Positions 21,132-30,624 of a DNA stretch of 64,000 bases are shown here, piece by piece. The stretch covers positions 26,461-90,460 of the forward strand of contig JAEOTM010000143.1 in NCBI GenBank assembly GCA_016839815.1, written 5' to 3'. The notes under the pieces were generated by a model. That model was not told where the DNA came from. It ran no database searches and was given only the letters and a program-made list of their open reading frames with translations. Source of the DNA: Candidatus Hodarchaeota archaeon (GTDB taxonomy: Archaea > Asgardarchaeota > Heimdallarchaeia > Hodarchaeales > Hodarchaeaceae). A program made the position numbers and the translations under genes. Within the stretch, counting starts at the first letter, position 1. The number at the start of each line of letters is the position of its first letter.

Positions 21132-22298
21132 TTGGATATGAAAAAAATTGGATTCTTGATAAACCCAATAGCTGGTATGGGGGGAAAAGTGGCGTTAAAG
21201 GGTACTGATGGTAAAGAAATATTAGCTGAGGCGATCATCCGGGGAGCAACTCCTATTGCAGAAAAAAAGGCCGAACAATTCTTTACTGAACTGATAAATT
21301 CCTCTCTGAACAAACAGTTAAAGTTCATCATTCCACAAGGAAAAATGGGATTGGATATTCTCCAGAAGAATTCTAAACTGATTGATGCGATTAATTATTC
21401 TATTTTAGAGCGTATTTCAATCCCAAACACAACAACAAGTCTGGATACAGAAGCTGTAGTTAAAGAATTATTACTTGAGAAAGTAGAGCTAATTATATTT
21501 GTGGGGGGTGATGGGACAGCACAAGATATTCATTGTGTAGTAGGTCTTAATTGCCCGATTTTAGGAATCCCATCTGGTGTAAAAATTCATTCAGGTGTCT
21601 TTGCTCAGTCTGTTTCAAAATCAGTTACTATCATCAGTAGGTTCCTTCAAGATCAAGTCGAGTTTAACGAAGCAGATATTATCGACCTTGATGAAGCTGC
21701 ATTCCGAGAAGGTTCTCTCAATTCACGACTCTATGGTTCTTGTATTGTTCCACAAGCTCCTAGTCTAATGCAGCTTACTAAAACACATATGAAGTACACA
21801 GATAGTGAAGAGAATAATATTCTCGGTATAATTAGATATTTGAATGAAGAAATAAAACCAGAGATCTTATATTTTTTGGGAGGAGGGTCTACAATTTATA
21901 AAATTTCTCGTGCTTTTAATTCAAATGTTCAAAATAGTAAAACACTCTTGGGAATCGATGCAGTATTAGATGGAAGGATTATCCAGACAGATCTAACTGA
22001 ATCGGATATTCTTAGTTTATTAGATAAGTATTCCGCTAAATCTATCAGAATCGTTGTTACTCCAATTGGAGGTCAGGGATTCATTCTTGGGAGAGGGAAT
22101 CAACAGCTAAGTCCTGAAGTAATTAGGAAAGCAGGATTGGATTCAATTTTTATAATTTCAACAAGATCAAAAATTGACAATCTTCCTTACAGAACATTGC
22201 ATGTGGATACAGGTGATTCTAAGCTAGATGCCCAACTGATAGGTTATCAAAAGGTGTTAGTTGATTATAATGAGTATTGGGTATTGAAAATAGAATAA
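21132..22298 (+). CDS. ATP-NAD kinase family protein
   Basis: GFLINPIAGMGGKVALKGTDG N-terminus and IIFVGGDGTAQDIH (GGDGT motif). Confidence 0.82.
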   Translation: MDMKKIGFLINPIAGMGGKVALKGTDGKEILAEAIIRGATPIAEKKAEQFFTELINSSLNKQLKFIIPQGKMGLDILQKNSKLIDAINYSILERISIPNTTTSLDTEAVVKELLLEKVELIIFVGGDGTAQDIHCVVGLNCPILGIPSGVKIHSGVFAQSVSKSVTIISRFLQDQVEFNEADIIDLDEAAFREGSLNSRLYGSCIVPQAPSLMQLTKTHMKYTDSEENNILGIIRYLNEEIKPEILYFLGGGSTIYKISRAFNSNVQNSKTLLGIDAVLDGRIIQTDLTESDILSLLDKYSAKSIRIVVTPIGGQGFILGRGNQQLSPEVIRKAGLDSIFIISTRSKIDNLPYRTLHVDTGDSKLDAQLIGYQKVLVDYNEYWVLKIE

Positions 22299-22301
22299 AT
22301 A

Positions 22302-22988
22302 TTAAGTTTCAATAACATCTAAAACTTTTTTCAAGGATACAGGGAGGTTGAAATCTACAACCGAATCCAGTTCAGTCTCAGAAATTGATTTCAATTGATT
22401 CTGTATTCGGTTATATATTGGATCAAGAATTTCTCTTTTCCCTCGAGTTTCAGGGTACTTGGGATTAACACTGCAACATCCTCCAGGGAGAATCGAGAGG
22501 TCATAATAGCCCCATTTTTTTGATAAACTCACTACTTCTTCCTTATTATATCCAATTAATGGACGAAGTGCAAGTATATCGGTCTTAGATGTCACTATAG
22601 GTAAATTATCGAGTGTTTGACTGGCCTGTTCTCCCATTATTTCACCTGTAATAATTGCGTCTGCTCCTCGTAACTTTGCGAACATTTGGCCTTTGTAGAA
22701 CATTTGCATTCTACAAAATAAGCATGTTTGTTGAATCTCTCTTCCTTTTAATCCATTCAGAATATTTTCTTGAGTTCTTCCATGAGTCATTATTGAGAGA
22801 CTTATGGGTATATGCTTGTTACGAGCAGCAATTTGATTTGCTAAAGCTACTACCTTCTCCAATGTACCAGGCGAATGAAAAGGGTAATTATGATAATGTA
22901 AGAGTAAAGGTTGAAATCCGTTTTTTATCGCAATCTCGGTAGCAACTGGACTATCAATTCCACCAGAGAGGAAACATACAGCTTTCAT
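22302..22988 (-). CDS. ThiI-like PP-loop (AANH) sulfurtransferase domain protein lacking a THUMP domain
   Basis: CFLSGGIDSPVATEIAIKNG PP-loop; CLFCRMQMFYKGQMFAKLRGADAIITGEIMGEQASQTLDNL; CCSVNPKYPETRG. Confidence 0.82.
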   Translation of the reverse strand: MKAVCFLSGGIDSPVATEIAIKNGFQPLLLHYHNYPFHSPGTLEKVVALANQIAARNKHIPISLSIMTHGRTQENILNGLKGREIQQTCLFCRMQMFYKGQMFAKLRGADAIITGEIMGEQASQTLDNLPIVTSKTDILALRPLIGYNKEEVVSLSKKWGYYDLSILPGGCCSVNPKYPETRGKREILDPIYNRIQNQLKSISETELDSVVDFNLPVSLKKVLDVIET

Positions 22989-23232
22989 TTGAAGTAGAAT
23001 CCACGAAAATTTTCAAAAAGGCATTATCCTTTAGTATCGCAACAAAAATTTCAAACATAAGGAACTATTGGTATGAAATTGAGAATAAATAGCTCAAAAA
23101 GTGACACAAATCCCCATAATGGATGATTATAAGGAAATTTTAAATGGATCCGCAGATTAATGTGTACATTCAAGGCTAAACTGAAATTCACTTTAAATTT
23201 TCAAGTTAATTAAAAAAAAAAGTGCGTTTATA

Positions 23233-23550
23233 ATGGTTTTTAGTTATTCCATAAAAAAATGTGATAAAAATCCATTTCGGTGGTATATTTCTTTTAAACA
23301 GACAAAACCATTCTCTCTACGAAAAATAAAACAAGTTTTAGAGAGAAATTCTTATCGAACTTTGGCTACAACCCCAACCGTAATGGTATTTGAATCAAAT
23401 TCCCTACGATTGACATGGAATTCTTATGGTTTGTTACAGGTAGATTTTAATGATATACAGGAGCGAAATGTTAATATTGTAGATGGTTTTGTTGTAGAAC
23501 TTCTTGGATTATTATATCCAGATGAGGATTCGAGATATTTACCATCGTAA
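23233..23550 (+). CDS. Hypothetical protein (105 aa)
   Basis: Open frame with ATG in a gap between assigned genes; alpha/beta-looking composition. Confidence 0.5.
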   Translation: MVFSYSIKKCDKNPFRWYISFKQTKPFSLRKIKQVLERNSYRTLATTPTVMVFESNSLRLTWNSYGLLQVDFNDIQERNVNIVDGFVVELLGLLYPDEDSRYLPS

Positions 23551-23743
23551 GTGGGATATTTCTTACTAAACGACGAATAGACCCAATTCTTCTTTCTACC
23601 TAGCAACCAGTTTCATCAATTTCAAAAACATTAAAAACAAGGATAATGGTTTTTACCCTAGAATCAAAATCTACAAAGTAATTGTTCATAAAACAGAGAA
23701 TCCTTAAATAATAGCTATTTATCCGGGAAAATTAGTGTAATCG

Positions 23744-24226
23744 GTGACAATCTTGGGAAGTAAACCACTAGAAATAACTACTGAAAATAAAACTTACCTT
23801 TTCCCTTTAGACAGATACTATTTTACTCAAGAACCAGGACATATCTGGTTAAAACCAGAGGAGGATCTTTTTAAAGTAGGATTTGATGATTTTGGACAAT
23901 CACAAGGTCCTATTCTACATATTAGAACTCGTCCTTTAGGAAAAGAATATTCCCAAGGAAAAGCTTTTGGAACTGTTGAAACAAACAAATTTATTGGACA
24001 ATTGCGATTTCCCGTTTCTGGATCTATTATTGAGATTAATTCTAAAGTCTTTGATGATCCTCAATTAATTAATACAGCACCTTATAAACAGTGGATAGCA
24101 AAAATTAAACCAACAAACTTAGATGAGGATCTTAAATCGAAGTATATTATTCCTATTGGGGATCGGGAGATTTTGGAAAAGTATATTACAGCAGAACTCA
24201 TCAAATATGAGGATCCACCTATTTAG
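23744..24226 (+). CDS. Divergent GcvH-like (lipoyl-carrier-like) protein
   Basis: FGTVETNKFIGQLRFPVSGSIIEIN aligns with canonical GcvH GSIESVKAVSDLVAPISGEVIEVN (37052-37444 in this window), retaining the lipoyl-acceptor Lys. Confidence 0.7.
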   Translation: MTILGSKPLEITTENKTYLFPLDRYYFTQEPGHIWLKPEEDLFKVGFDDFGQSQGPILHIRTRPLGKEYSQGKAFGTVETNKFIGQLRFPVSGSIIEINSKVFDDPQLINTAPYKQWIAKIKPTNLDEDLKSKYIIPIGDREILEKYITAELIKYEDPPI

Positions 24227-24409
24227 TCATACGTTCCAGATTACTCTCGTAGTACTTTGAAAATTTCTTCACTCTTTTATCTAATGTCCCCCAATCAGGA
24301 TGAGTATTGAATTGTTTTTTTCCTCATCAAATACTCCGCGGACTTCTTCACTAGTAACTTTTTTATACTGGGAGAAATTAGGATCAACCGGAATATCATT
24401 TTTGTCGTT
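24219..24409 (-). pseudogene. Frameshifted/degraded short gene
   Basis: Reverse strand reads NDIPVDPNFSQYKKVTSEEVRGVFDEEK then, after a +1 A at the A7 run (24315-24321), KQFNTHPDWGTLDKRVKKFSKYYESNLERMTK*; no in-frame start before an upstream TGA. Confidence 0.5.
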
Positions 24410-24433
24410 TCAGCTTTTGAAGGGGACAGTAAA

Positions 24434-24559
24434 ATGGATATTATTACGATTCTACTCTCACTACTCGGACTCGGGCTAGTAGTGATACTTGGGGGCTTTC
24501 TAATAGTTGGAATTCTTGCTTTGATATATTTAATAATTACAGGTAAGCGGTGGGATTAG
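24434..24559 (+). CDS. Small single-TM protein (41 aa)
   Basis: MDIITILLSLLGLGLVVILGGFLIVGILALIYLIITGKRWD*; not in the ORF track because of its length. Confidence 0.35.
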   Translation: MDIITILLSLLGLGLVVILGGFLIVGILALIYLIITGKRWD

Positions 24560-24569
24560 GAAAATCCTT

Positions 24570-25067
24570 TTATTCGGTGTTAGATGAATAAGAAACCTTA
24601 TTTCCTACGCTTTCGCTTAAATTTATTGTTATATTCGTTATTACTTGGAGAATACTTGATTCTTTGAGTTTTTCTTTCATTTTCTGGTGAAGATATTTAG
24701 CGATACTTTCACAAGTAGTTTGATTTACGCCCTCAAGTATTTTAACATCGTTTTGAGGGAAAGAATATATTTTTTCATTGATATGGATGTTCCAATTTCT
24801 CCCCTCTCGAGCTGATTGGAATTTGATCTCGGAGGAATTTCCTGGTAATAATATCTTATGATCCAATTCCGTAATTATTTGTTTTATCCACAAGTTAACT
24901 GTTCGAAAATCTAAAGTTTGGTCGGTAATATTCGACTGATATTTGAGTTGACATTCTACCGAATAATCGTGACCGTGGAGTCTATTACACTTTAAATAAC
25001 CAACGAGAAAGTGACATGCCGAAAAATAATTACTTGGGCGTGAGTAATATTGCTCAATACTTGTCAT
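24570..25067 (-). CDS. 6-pyruvoyl-tetrahydropterin synthase/QueD family protein
   Basis: SACHFLVGYLKCNRLHGHDYSVE: zinc-binding His and Cys-x3-HGH; LDHKILLP, TCESIAKYLHQKM. Confidence 0.82.
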   Translation of the reverse strand: MTSIEQYYSRPSNYFSACHFLVGYLKCNRLHGHDYSVECQLKYQSNITDQTLDFRTVNLWIKQIITELDHKILLPGNSSEIKFQSAREGRNWNIHINEKIYSFPQNDVKILEGVNQTTCESIAKYLHQKMKEKLKESSILQVITNITINLSESVGNKVSYSSNTE

Positions 25068-25236
25068 GTTATTATTCTCTTAATTTTTCTTTCCTGCTTT
25101 CCTTATTTTTATAGTCCTTCATAAGCCCTTTTCGTCTATTTATACCGAGACTAAGCTGTCATATTATGATTGTGACATGGGATCTTTAATTTCAAGATGT
25201 GTATCCTTTATCTAGGGAACCAAAGGAGATTCAATC

Positions 25237-25761
25237 TTGGCCATTGAGAATATAGCAACTAAACTCATCCTAATTGGAGATGGTAGAGTCGGAAAAACAT
25301 CCTTATGCTCTCATCTTCGAACTAAATCCATTCCTGGACAATATAATTTAACTGTTGGATTAAATATTGAGGTTCACGAAACTTTAATGAAGGGTACATC
25401 AGTTAAACTTGTTTTATGGGACTTAGCAGGACAACATCGGTTCGGGTGTATTAGAAGCGATTTTTATCTAGGAGCGCGAGTTGCATTAATTGTTTTTGAT
25501 GTACAGAATAGAGGCTCATTCTTTGATGTCAAACATTGGATTAGAGAATTAAAACGTCACAGTCCAAACACACCTTTTATTCTTGTAGGTAATAAGAAAG
25601 ATCTACACAAACGTGAAGTCTCACCTGAAGAAGCAAAACGAGTTGCCCAAGAGTTTTCAGCCTTTTACTTTGAAACTAGTGCACTCCAAGGAGAAAATGT
25701 TGAGGAATTGTTTCAGATGGCTACACGGCTTGCATTACAAGGAACTGCGGTAGCTTATTAA
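25237..25761 (+). CDS. Ras/Rab-like small GTPase
   Basis: G1 GDGRVGKTS, switch-region T (LTVGLNI), G3 WDLAGQHRF, G4 GNKKDL, G5 ETSA; 174 aa; no C-terminal prenylation Cys. Confidence 0.93.
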   Translation: MAIENIATKLILIGDGRVGKTSLCSHLRTKSIPGQYNLTVGLNIEVHETLMKGTSVKLVLWDLAGQHRFGCIRSDFYLGARVALIVFDVQNRGSFFDVKHWIRELKRHSPNTPFILVGNKKDLHKREVSPEEAKRVAQEFSAFYFETSALQGENVEELFQMATRLALQGTAVAY

Positions 25762-25967
25762 TACAGAATTTCCATTTTTCGACTATCATCAGAACCTGAA
25801 CCTGCACATCAAGAAACTGTTTTGATTAGCTTTATACAGGACTCTCTCGAAAGTTACTTTAATCCAATCATATGCGGTTTTTTTTGTAATATTTCCCAAT
25901 TCACTCTATTTAGAATGAATTAAAACGAGGGTAGATCACCTCTTAGGATATTCTTGGTGAAAGTTCA

Positions 25968-26603
25968 ATGGTTAGGAACTCTAAAGCTCAACGTTGTGCA
26001 CTTTTTGTATTCACTGTGTTCATATTAATACTAAATAGTTCAATTCTTCAATCAAAAGGTTTTACTCAAGACAATGAAAATTATCCTTTTCAACTTTATA
26101 TGGTTGCTAGTCCTGAGAATGTTTACCAAAACGATCATCTTAATATGAGTCTGTCAATTACCAATATCCATTTTGAGGAACTTCTCAATATTACTCTACA
26201 ATTTAAAGTTCATAATGACTTACAATTGATAAAAAGTACAATTCCAGAGTTAGATATAGAGAATGATACGAAAAAACGAGAATATACGATTGGAAGTTTG
26301 GACGTTGATGAAATTTATCTATTCCAGGTAGAATACAATGTAACAAGTTCTGACACAAAAACAATAAGTGTAGATGGCATGAATGTAAGTTATCAACTCC
26401 ATAATGGATTATCCTCATTTGTCATTTCAAATTCAGTAAATATCCTCCTTAAAGGTGCACAAATTACATCCGAAACTAACACTCTTCCTGACTTACCATC
26501 AAATTTAACAACTCCTGATGATAGTTTAGTTTATTTTGCGTTTTTATTTCCAATTGTTATGTTTGGAATAAGTATATTTGTACTTAGACGTCTTCGTCGA
26601 TAG
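25968..26603 (+). CDS. Hypothetical secreted/membrane-anchored protein with C-terminal TM helix
   Basis: N-terminal hydrophobic segment, beta-rich ectodomain, C-terminal YFAFLFPIVMFGISIFVLRRLRR. Confidence 0.6.
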   Translation: MVRNSKAQRCALFVFTVFILILNSSILQSKGFTQDNENYPFQLYMVASPENVYQNDHLNMSLSITNIHFEELLNITLQFKVHNDLQLIKSTIPELDIENDTKKREYTIGSLDVDEIYLFQVEYNVTSSDTKTISVDGMNVSYQLHNGLSSFVISNSVNILLKGAQITSETNTLPDLPSNLTTPDDSLVYFAFLFPIVMFGISIFVLRRLRR

Positions 26604-26884
26604 TCATTGACAATAAATCTACCTTAATTCGTTAACTTTAGTCGATTAGAAGATATTTTGTACTTGTATGGTTTTTTAATGACAAAAATTGCATTCAAAT
26701 TTTATTTCATTGCACTTATTGTTATTAAAAGATAGTTTGGCTCCATTATAATTGACATCAGAATGAACTTATACCTGTAATAAGAAATATCTATATTTTA
26801 ATCATTCTTACCAAATGATTTAAATTTGACAGATGATCTAATCTAAAAATGATAAGATCCTCGATTTAGGAGGTACTACCAGTT

Positions 26885-28303
26885 TTGCACTCTATACAGC
26901 ACTTCACTCATCCATTTCTGCCCCAAACCAAATCTCAAATCAAGACCATGTTAAAAACCATGAATATTTCAACAATTGAAGATCTTTATTCGGGAATTCC
27001 CAAAGAATTACGTTTTGAGGGAAAATTAAATCTACCTCAGACTCATTCAGAACAGGAAACATTAAGTAAAATAAGGTCGATACTGGGAAAAAACGAGACT
27101 ACTGACGATTTAACCTCGTTCTTAGGGGCAGGGGTTTATTCACATTATATTCCCTCGGTTGTACCTTCAATTGTGAATCGATCAGAATTTATTACCTCCT
27201 ATACTCCTTACGCCCCTGAAGTCTCACAGGGTATGTTACAGGGTTTGTGGGAATATCAGTCGATGATAGCAGAATTAACACAACTTGACCTAGTAAATTC
27301 ATCTATGTATGATTTTGCGACAGCCTTAGGTGAAGCTGCATTGATGTCAGCACGTGCTACGAAAAAAGGAGTCTTTGTTGTCCCAGATTATTTACAGCCA
27401 GAGAGATTTAGTACTTTAGTGACGTATATGACTGGACCAAATATCAAAATCGTAACTTATCCCTGTGACAAAGATACTGGCCAAGCTGATATGGAAAAAC
27501 TGAAGAGTATTATTGAAGTGAATAACAATAAGATTAGTGGAGTTTATATTGAAAATCCTAATTTTTGGGGAGTAATTGAAGAACAAATTCAACAAATTGG
27601 AGAATTAGCTCATCTACAGAATTCCCTATTTATTATTGGATTTGATCCAATATCATTGGGACTGCTAAAATCACCAGGAGAGTTAGGAGCTGATATAGCA
27701 ATTGGAGACGGACAGTCTTTGGGCCTATCAATGAACTTTGGAGGTCCTCTATTAGGATTATTTGCAGTAAAAAATGACAAAAAATTAGTAAGATCGATGC
27801 CAGGCAGAATTATCGGATTAACGGTTGAGCAGAATTCTACAAATAGAGCGTTTACGATGACCCTCCAAACTCGGGAACAACATATCAGACGAGAACGCGC
27901 CACATCGAATATATGTACAAATAATGCATTATGTGCTCTTACTTCGACTGTTTATTTAAGCTTGCTCGGACCCAAGGGATTAAAAGCATTAGCAGAATCA
28001 TGCCTTGCCAAATCCCACTACTTAGCAGAGAAATTGTCAGCGTTTGATGAGATCTACTCGCCACACTTTGATGGACCTTTTTTCAAAGAATTTGTGTTTA
28101 CTTTGAAATCTCCCTCCCTAATGAAAGATTTCACACCATTTATGAGAGCGAGAGAAATTCTCCCTGGATTCTCTTTGCACAAGAACTTTCCATCATTAGA
28201 AGGGAGTTACCTCGCAAGTGTAACAGAGATGACGACTAGTAAAGATATTGATAGTTTTCTTGAGGCTGTTCAAGAATTCTTTCATGACCATGGAGGAAAA
28301 TAA
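26885..28303 (+). CDS. gcvPA: Glycine dehydrogenase (decarboxylating) subunit 1
   Basis: FLGAGVYSHYIPSVV, EFITSYTPYAPEVSQGMLQGLWEYQSMIAELT; TTG start preceded by GGAGGT. Confidence 0.95.
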   Translation: MHSIQHFTHPFLPQTKSQIKTMLKTMNISTIEDLYSGIPKELRFEGKLNLPQTHSEQETLSKIRSILGKNETTDDLTSFLGAGVYSHYIPSVVPSIVNRSEFITSYTPYAPEVSQGMLQGLWEYQSMIAELTQLDLVNSSMYDFATALGEAALMSARATKKGVFVVPDYLQPERFSTLVTYMTGPNIKIVTYPCDKDTGQADMEKLKSIIEVNNNKISGVYIENPNFWGVIEEQIQQIGELAHLQNSLFIIGFDPISLGLLKSPGELGADIAIGDGQSLGLSMNFGGPLLGLFAVKNDKKLVRSMPGRIIGLTVEQNSTNRAFTMTLQTREQHIRRERATSNICTNNALCALTSTVYLSLLGPKGLKALAESCLAKSHYLAEKLSAFDEIYSPHFDGPFFKEFVFTLKSPSLMKDFTPFMRAREILPGFSLHKNFPSLEGSYLASVTEMTTSKDIDSFLEAVQEFFHDHGGK

Positions 28304-28304
28304 G

Positions 28305-29831
28305 ATGTTTAAACAGAGTAAATGGCCAAAAACTTTGATATTTGAAAAATCGACAAATGGTCGACAGGGTTTCCAAGTACCAAAATTATCCGCTCTGGAA
28401 AATAGCTTGCTGGAAAAGGCCAAAAAATCGCTTCCAAAGAACTTACTCCGTGAAAAATCTCCCAATCTTCCTGAAGCTACAGAACTTGAAGTAGTACGTC
28501 ATTTCACAAGACTCTCTCAAATGAATTACGGAGTTGACACAGGATTTTACCCTCTAGGGAGTTGTACAATGAAGTACAATCCTAAAGTCTGTGATGCAGC
28601 TGCATCAATACCTAATGCTCTAAATGTTCATCCTTATCAACCAGAAGAAAGTATTCAGGGCAACCTACAAATTATGTATGAATTATCGAATTGGTTGGCC
28701 GAACTTTCTGGAATGTCGGGAGTTACTCTACAACCAGCCGCAGGTGCTCATGGAGAATATACTGGTATAATGATTCTTCGAAAATATCATGAAACACAAA
28801 ATAATCAACCAAAAAAATCTGAAATAATTGTACCAGATAGTGCTCATGGTACTAATCCTGCAACCGTTTCAATGTGCGGTTTTAAAACAATTGTAATACC
28901 ATCAGATAACGAAGGTTGTGTAAATATTGAAGCACTTAAGGCTTCTGTTACTGAGAAGACAGCTGGTATGATGCTGACCAATCCAAATACCTTAGGTATT
29001 TTTGAACCCAATATCAAAGAAATTACCAAAATTATCCATGAGGTTGATGGATTAATGTATTATGATGGTGCTAATTTCAACGCTATTATGGGTAAGGTCA
29101 GACCAGGTGATATGGGATTTGATATTGTACATTTCAATCTTCACAAAACCTTTGCTACACCTCATGGAGGTGGAGGCCCTGGTGCTGGTCCTGTAGGAGT
29201 GATATCACGTCTCATTCCATTTCTTCCAGTTCCAACTGTTGCTTACAACTCAATGGATAATGCTTATTATTTCGACTATGAACATTCCCAAACTATAGGG
29301 AAAGTAAGAAGTTATTATGGAAATTTCTCCACATTATTACGAGCTTATACATATATTCTTAGATTAGGACAATCTGGGTTAACACGAGTGTCAGAAATGG
29401 CAAATCTCAATGCAAACTATATGAAAACCCAGTGTGGGAAGATTGAAGGATTTAAGGTTCCTTATGGAGAAAAATCATCCTGTATGCATGAATTCGTTCT
29501 TTCTGCTAGAAAGATCTGTAAGGAGACAGGAATCTCAGCACTAGACATATCAAAATATATACTTGACCATGGTCTTCATCCACCTACAGTATATTTCCCA
29601 TTGATCGTTCCAGAGGCTATGATGATAGAACCAACTGAAACGGAATCAAAAGAAGTCATTGATGACTTTATCGATGTACTACGTGAGGTTTCCAACTTAG
29701 CATATTCGAATAAATCTGATAGAATTCAGAAAGCACCAACAAACACTTCTGTTGGAAGAATTGATGATGTAAAAGCTGCGAGAGAACCAATCATTAGTTA
29801 CCGAATGCTGAAAGAGCTCCAAGAACAGTAA
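28305..29831 (+). CDS. gcvPB: Glycine dehydrogenase (decarboxylating) subunit 2
   Basis: GFYPLGSCTMKYNPK, DSAHGTNPATVSMCGF, HFNLHKTFATPHGGGGPGAGP (PLP Lys). Start placed at MFKQSKW (28305) rather than the longer ORF start that overlaps gcvPA. Confidence 0.95.
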   Translation: MFKQSKWPKTLIFEKSTNGRQGFQVPKLSALENSLLEKAKKSLPKNLLREKSPNLPEATELEVVRHFTRLSQMNYGVDTGFYPLGSCTMKYNPKVCDAAASIPNALNVHPYQPEESIQGNLQIMYELSNWLAELSGMSGVTLQPAAGAHGEYTGIMILRKYHETQNNQPKKSEIIVPDSAHGTNPATVSMCGFKTIVIPSDNEGCVNIEALKASVTEKTAGMMLTNPNTLGIFEPNIKEITKIIHEVDGLMYYDGANFNAIMGKVRPGDMGFDIVHFNLHKTFATPHGGGGPGAGPVGVISRLIPFLPVPTVAYNSMDNAYYFDYEHSQTIGKVRSYYGNFSTLLRAYTYILRLGQSGLTRVSEMANLNANYMKTQCGKIEGFKVPYGEKSSCMHEFVLSARKICKETGISALDISKYILDHGLHPPTVYFPLIVPEAMMIEPTETESKEVIDDFIDVLREVSNLAYSNKSDRIQKAPTNTSVGRIDDVKAAREPIISYRMLKELQEQ

Positions 29832-29852
29832 AAGTGCCCAGATTTGGATCTT

Positions 29853-30503
29853 TTATGGTTTTTTAGTTACGATCGAAGATTTATGCTCAAGAATTTCTTT
29901 GAATGTCTCTACTAATTGAAGTCGATTTAATGCGAGAGTTACATCTCCACGAGTTCTCTCTGTTAGATTTCGCACAAAATCAGTTTTTTTTCGGAGATTA
30001 TATGTTAGACTATCAGGAAAATCGATTGTAAGTAATAACGTGTATAGGTCATCCATAAGATCTAATGCACTAACTACAATTTCAATATCATCTTCCTTTC
30101 TTAGAGTGTCTAAAACAACACGTCGTAATTCACCCACGAAATCAGTAATACCATGGATGTATCCCAAATATGGGATTTGTAAATCGGTATAAGTGGGAAA
30201 AGGAGTTTGAGTGAGAAAAGAATGAAGAAAAACAGCCTCAGCATATTCTTGATTGCATGTTAATATCATCCCAAACCGTATTTGATCCATTTGGTTTGAT
30301 AGTTCATTAATTTCAATAATTAGCGCTTTATTCTCGGAGATTAACTTTTCAGCTTCTTGGAGATCACCCCGATGTAAGTACTTGATTGCGTGAGATGATT
30401 TCTGAACAGATAATCGAGAGAGGGATAATATTTTCTCACGAACATCATTTGCTTTGGTTAACTCCCCACAAATTTCATTAAATATTGTTTGCAATTCTTC
30501 CAT
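29853..30503 (-). CDS. Translin family protein
   Basis: All-helical 216 aa; YLGYIHGITDFVGELRRVVLDTLRK and FPDSLTYNLRKKTDFVRNLTERTRGDVTLA match the archaeal translin-like pattern. Confidence 0.75.
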   Translation of the reverse strand: MEELQTIFNEICGELTKANDVREKILSLSRLSVQKSSHAIKYLHRGDLQEAEKLISENKALIIEINELSNQMDQIRFGMILTCNQEYAEAVFLHSFLTQTPFPTYTDLQIPYLGYIHGITDFVGELRRVVLDTLRKEDDIEIVVSALDLMDDLYTLLLTIDFPDSLTYNLRKKTDFVRNLTERTRGDVTLALNRLQLVETFKEILEHKSSIVTKKP

Positions 30504-30532
30504 AAATTTTCACTGGAATCCTAAGATAAAAA

Positions 30533-30617
30533 TGCGGGGGGTGAGATTTGAACTCACGAACGCCTATGCGACTGGATCCTAAGTCCAGCTCCTTTGACCT
30601 GGCTGGGAAACCCCCGC
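30533..30617 (-). tRNA. tRNA-Leu (anticodon TAG)
   Basis: Cloverleaf by hand: acceptor GCGGGGG/CCCCCGC, anticodon arm CTGGACTTAGGATCCAG, variable arm, T arm GTGAGTTCAAATCTCAC; class II length 85 nt; CCA not encoded. Confidence 0.93.
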
Positions 30618-30624
30618 ATCCACA

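Noticed and set aside
25762-25967. Possible C/D box sRNA in the gap after the small GTPase
   Set aside because: Isolated TGATGA-like (reverse complement) and CTGA-like strings occur but not in a convincing C-D'-C'-D arrangement.
26604-26884. Glycine riboswitch upstream of gcvPA
   Set aside because: The ~280-bp gap is very A/T-rich with no recognisable glycine aptamer core; glycine riboswitches are not expected in archaea. A covariance-model (Infernal) search would be decisive.
28248-28304. Extended N-terminus of gcvPB (MIVFLRLFKNSFMTMEENK)
   Set aside because: Overlaps the gcvPA C-terminus; the ATG at 28305 gives a start consistent with GcvPB.
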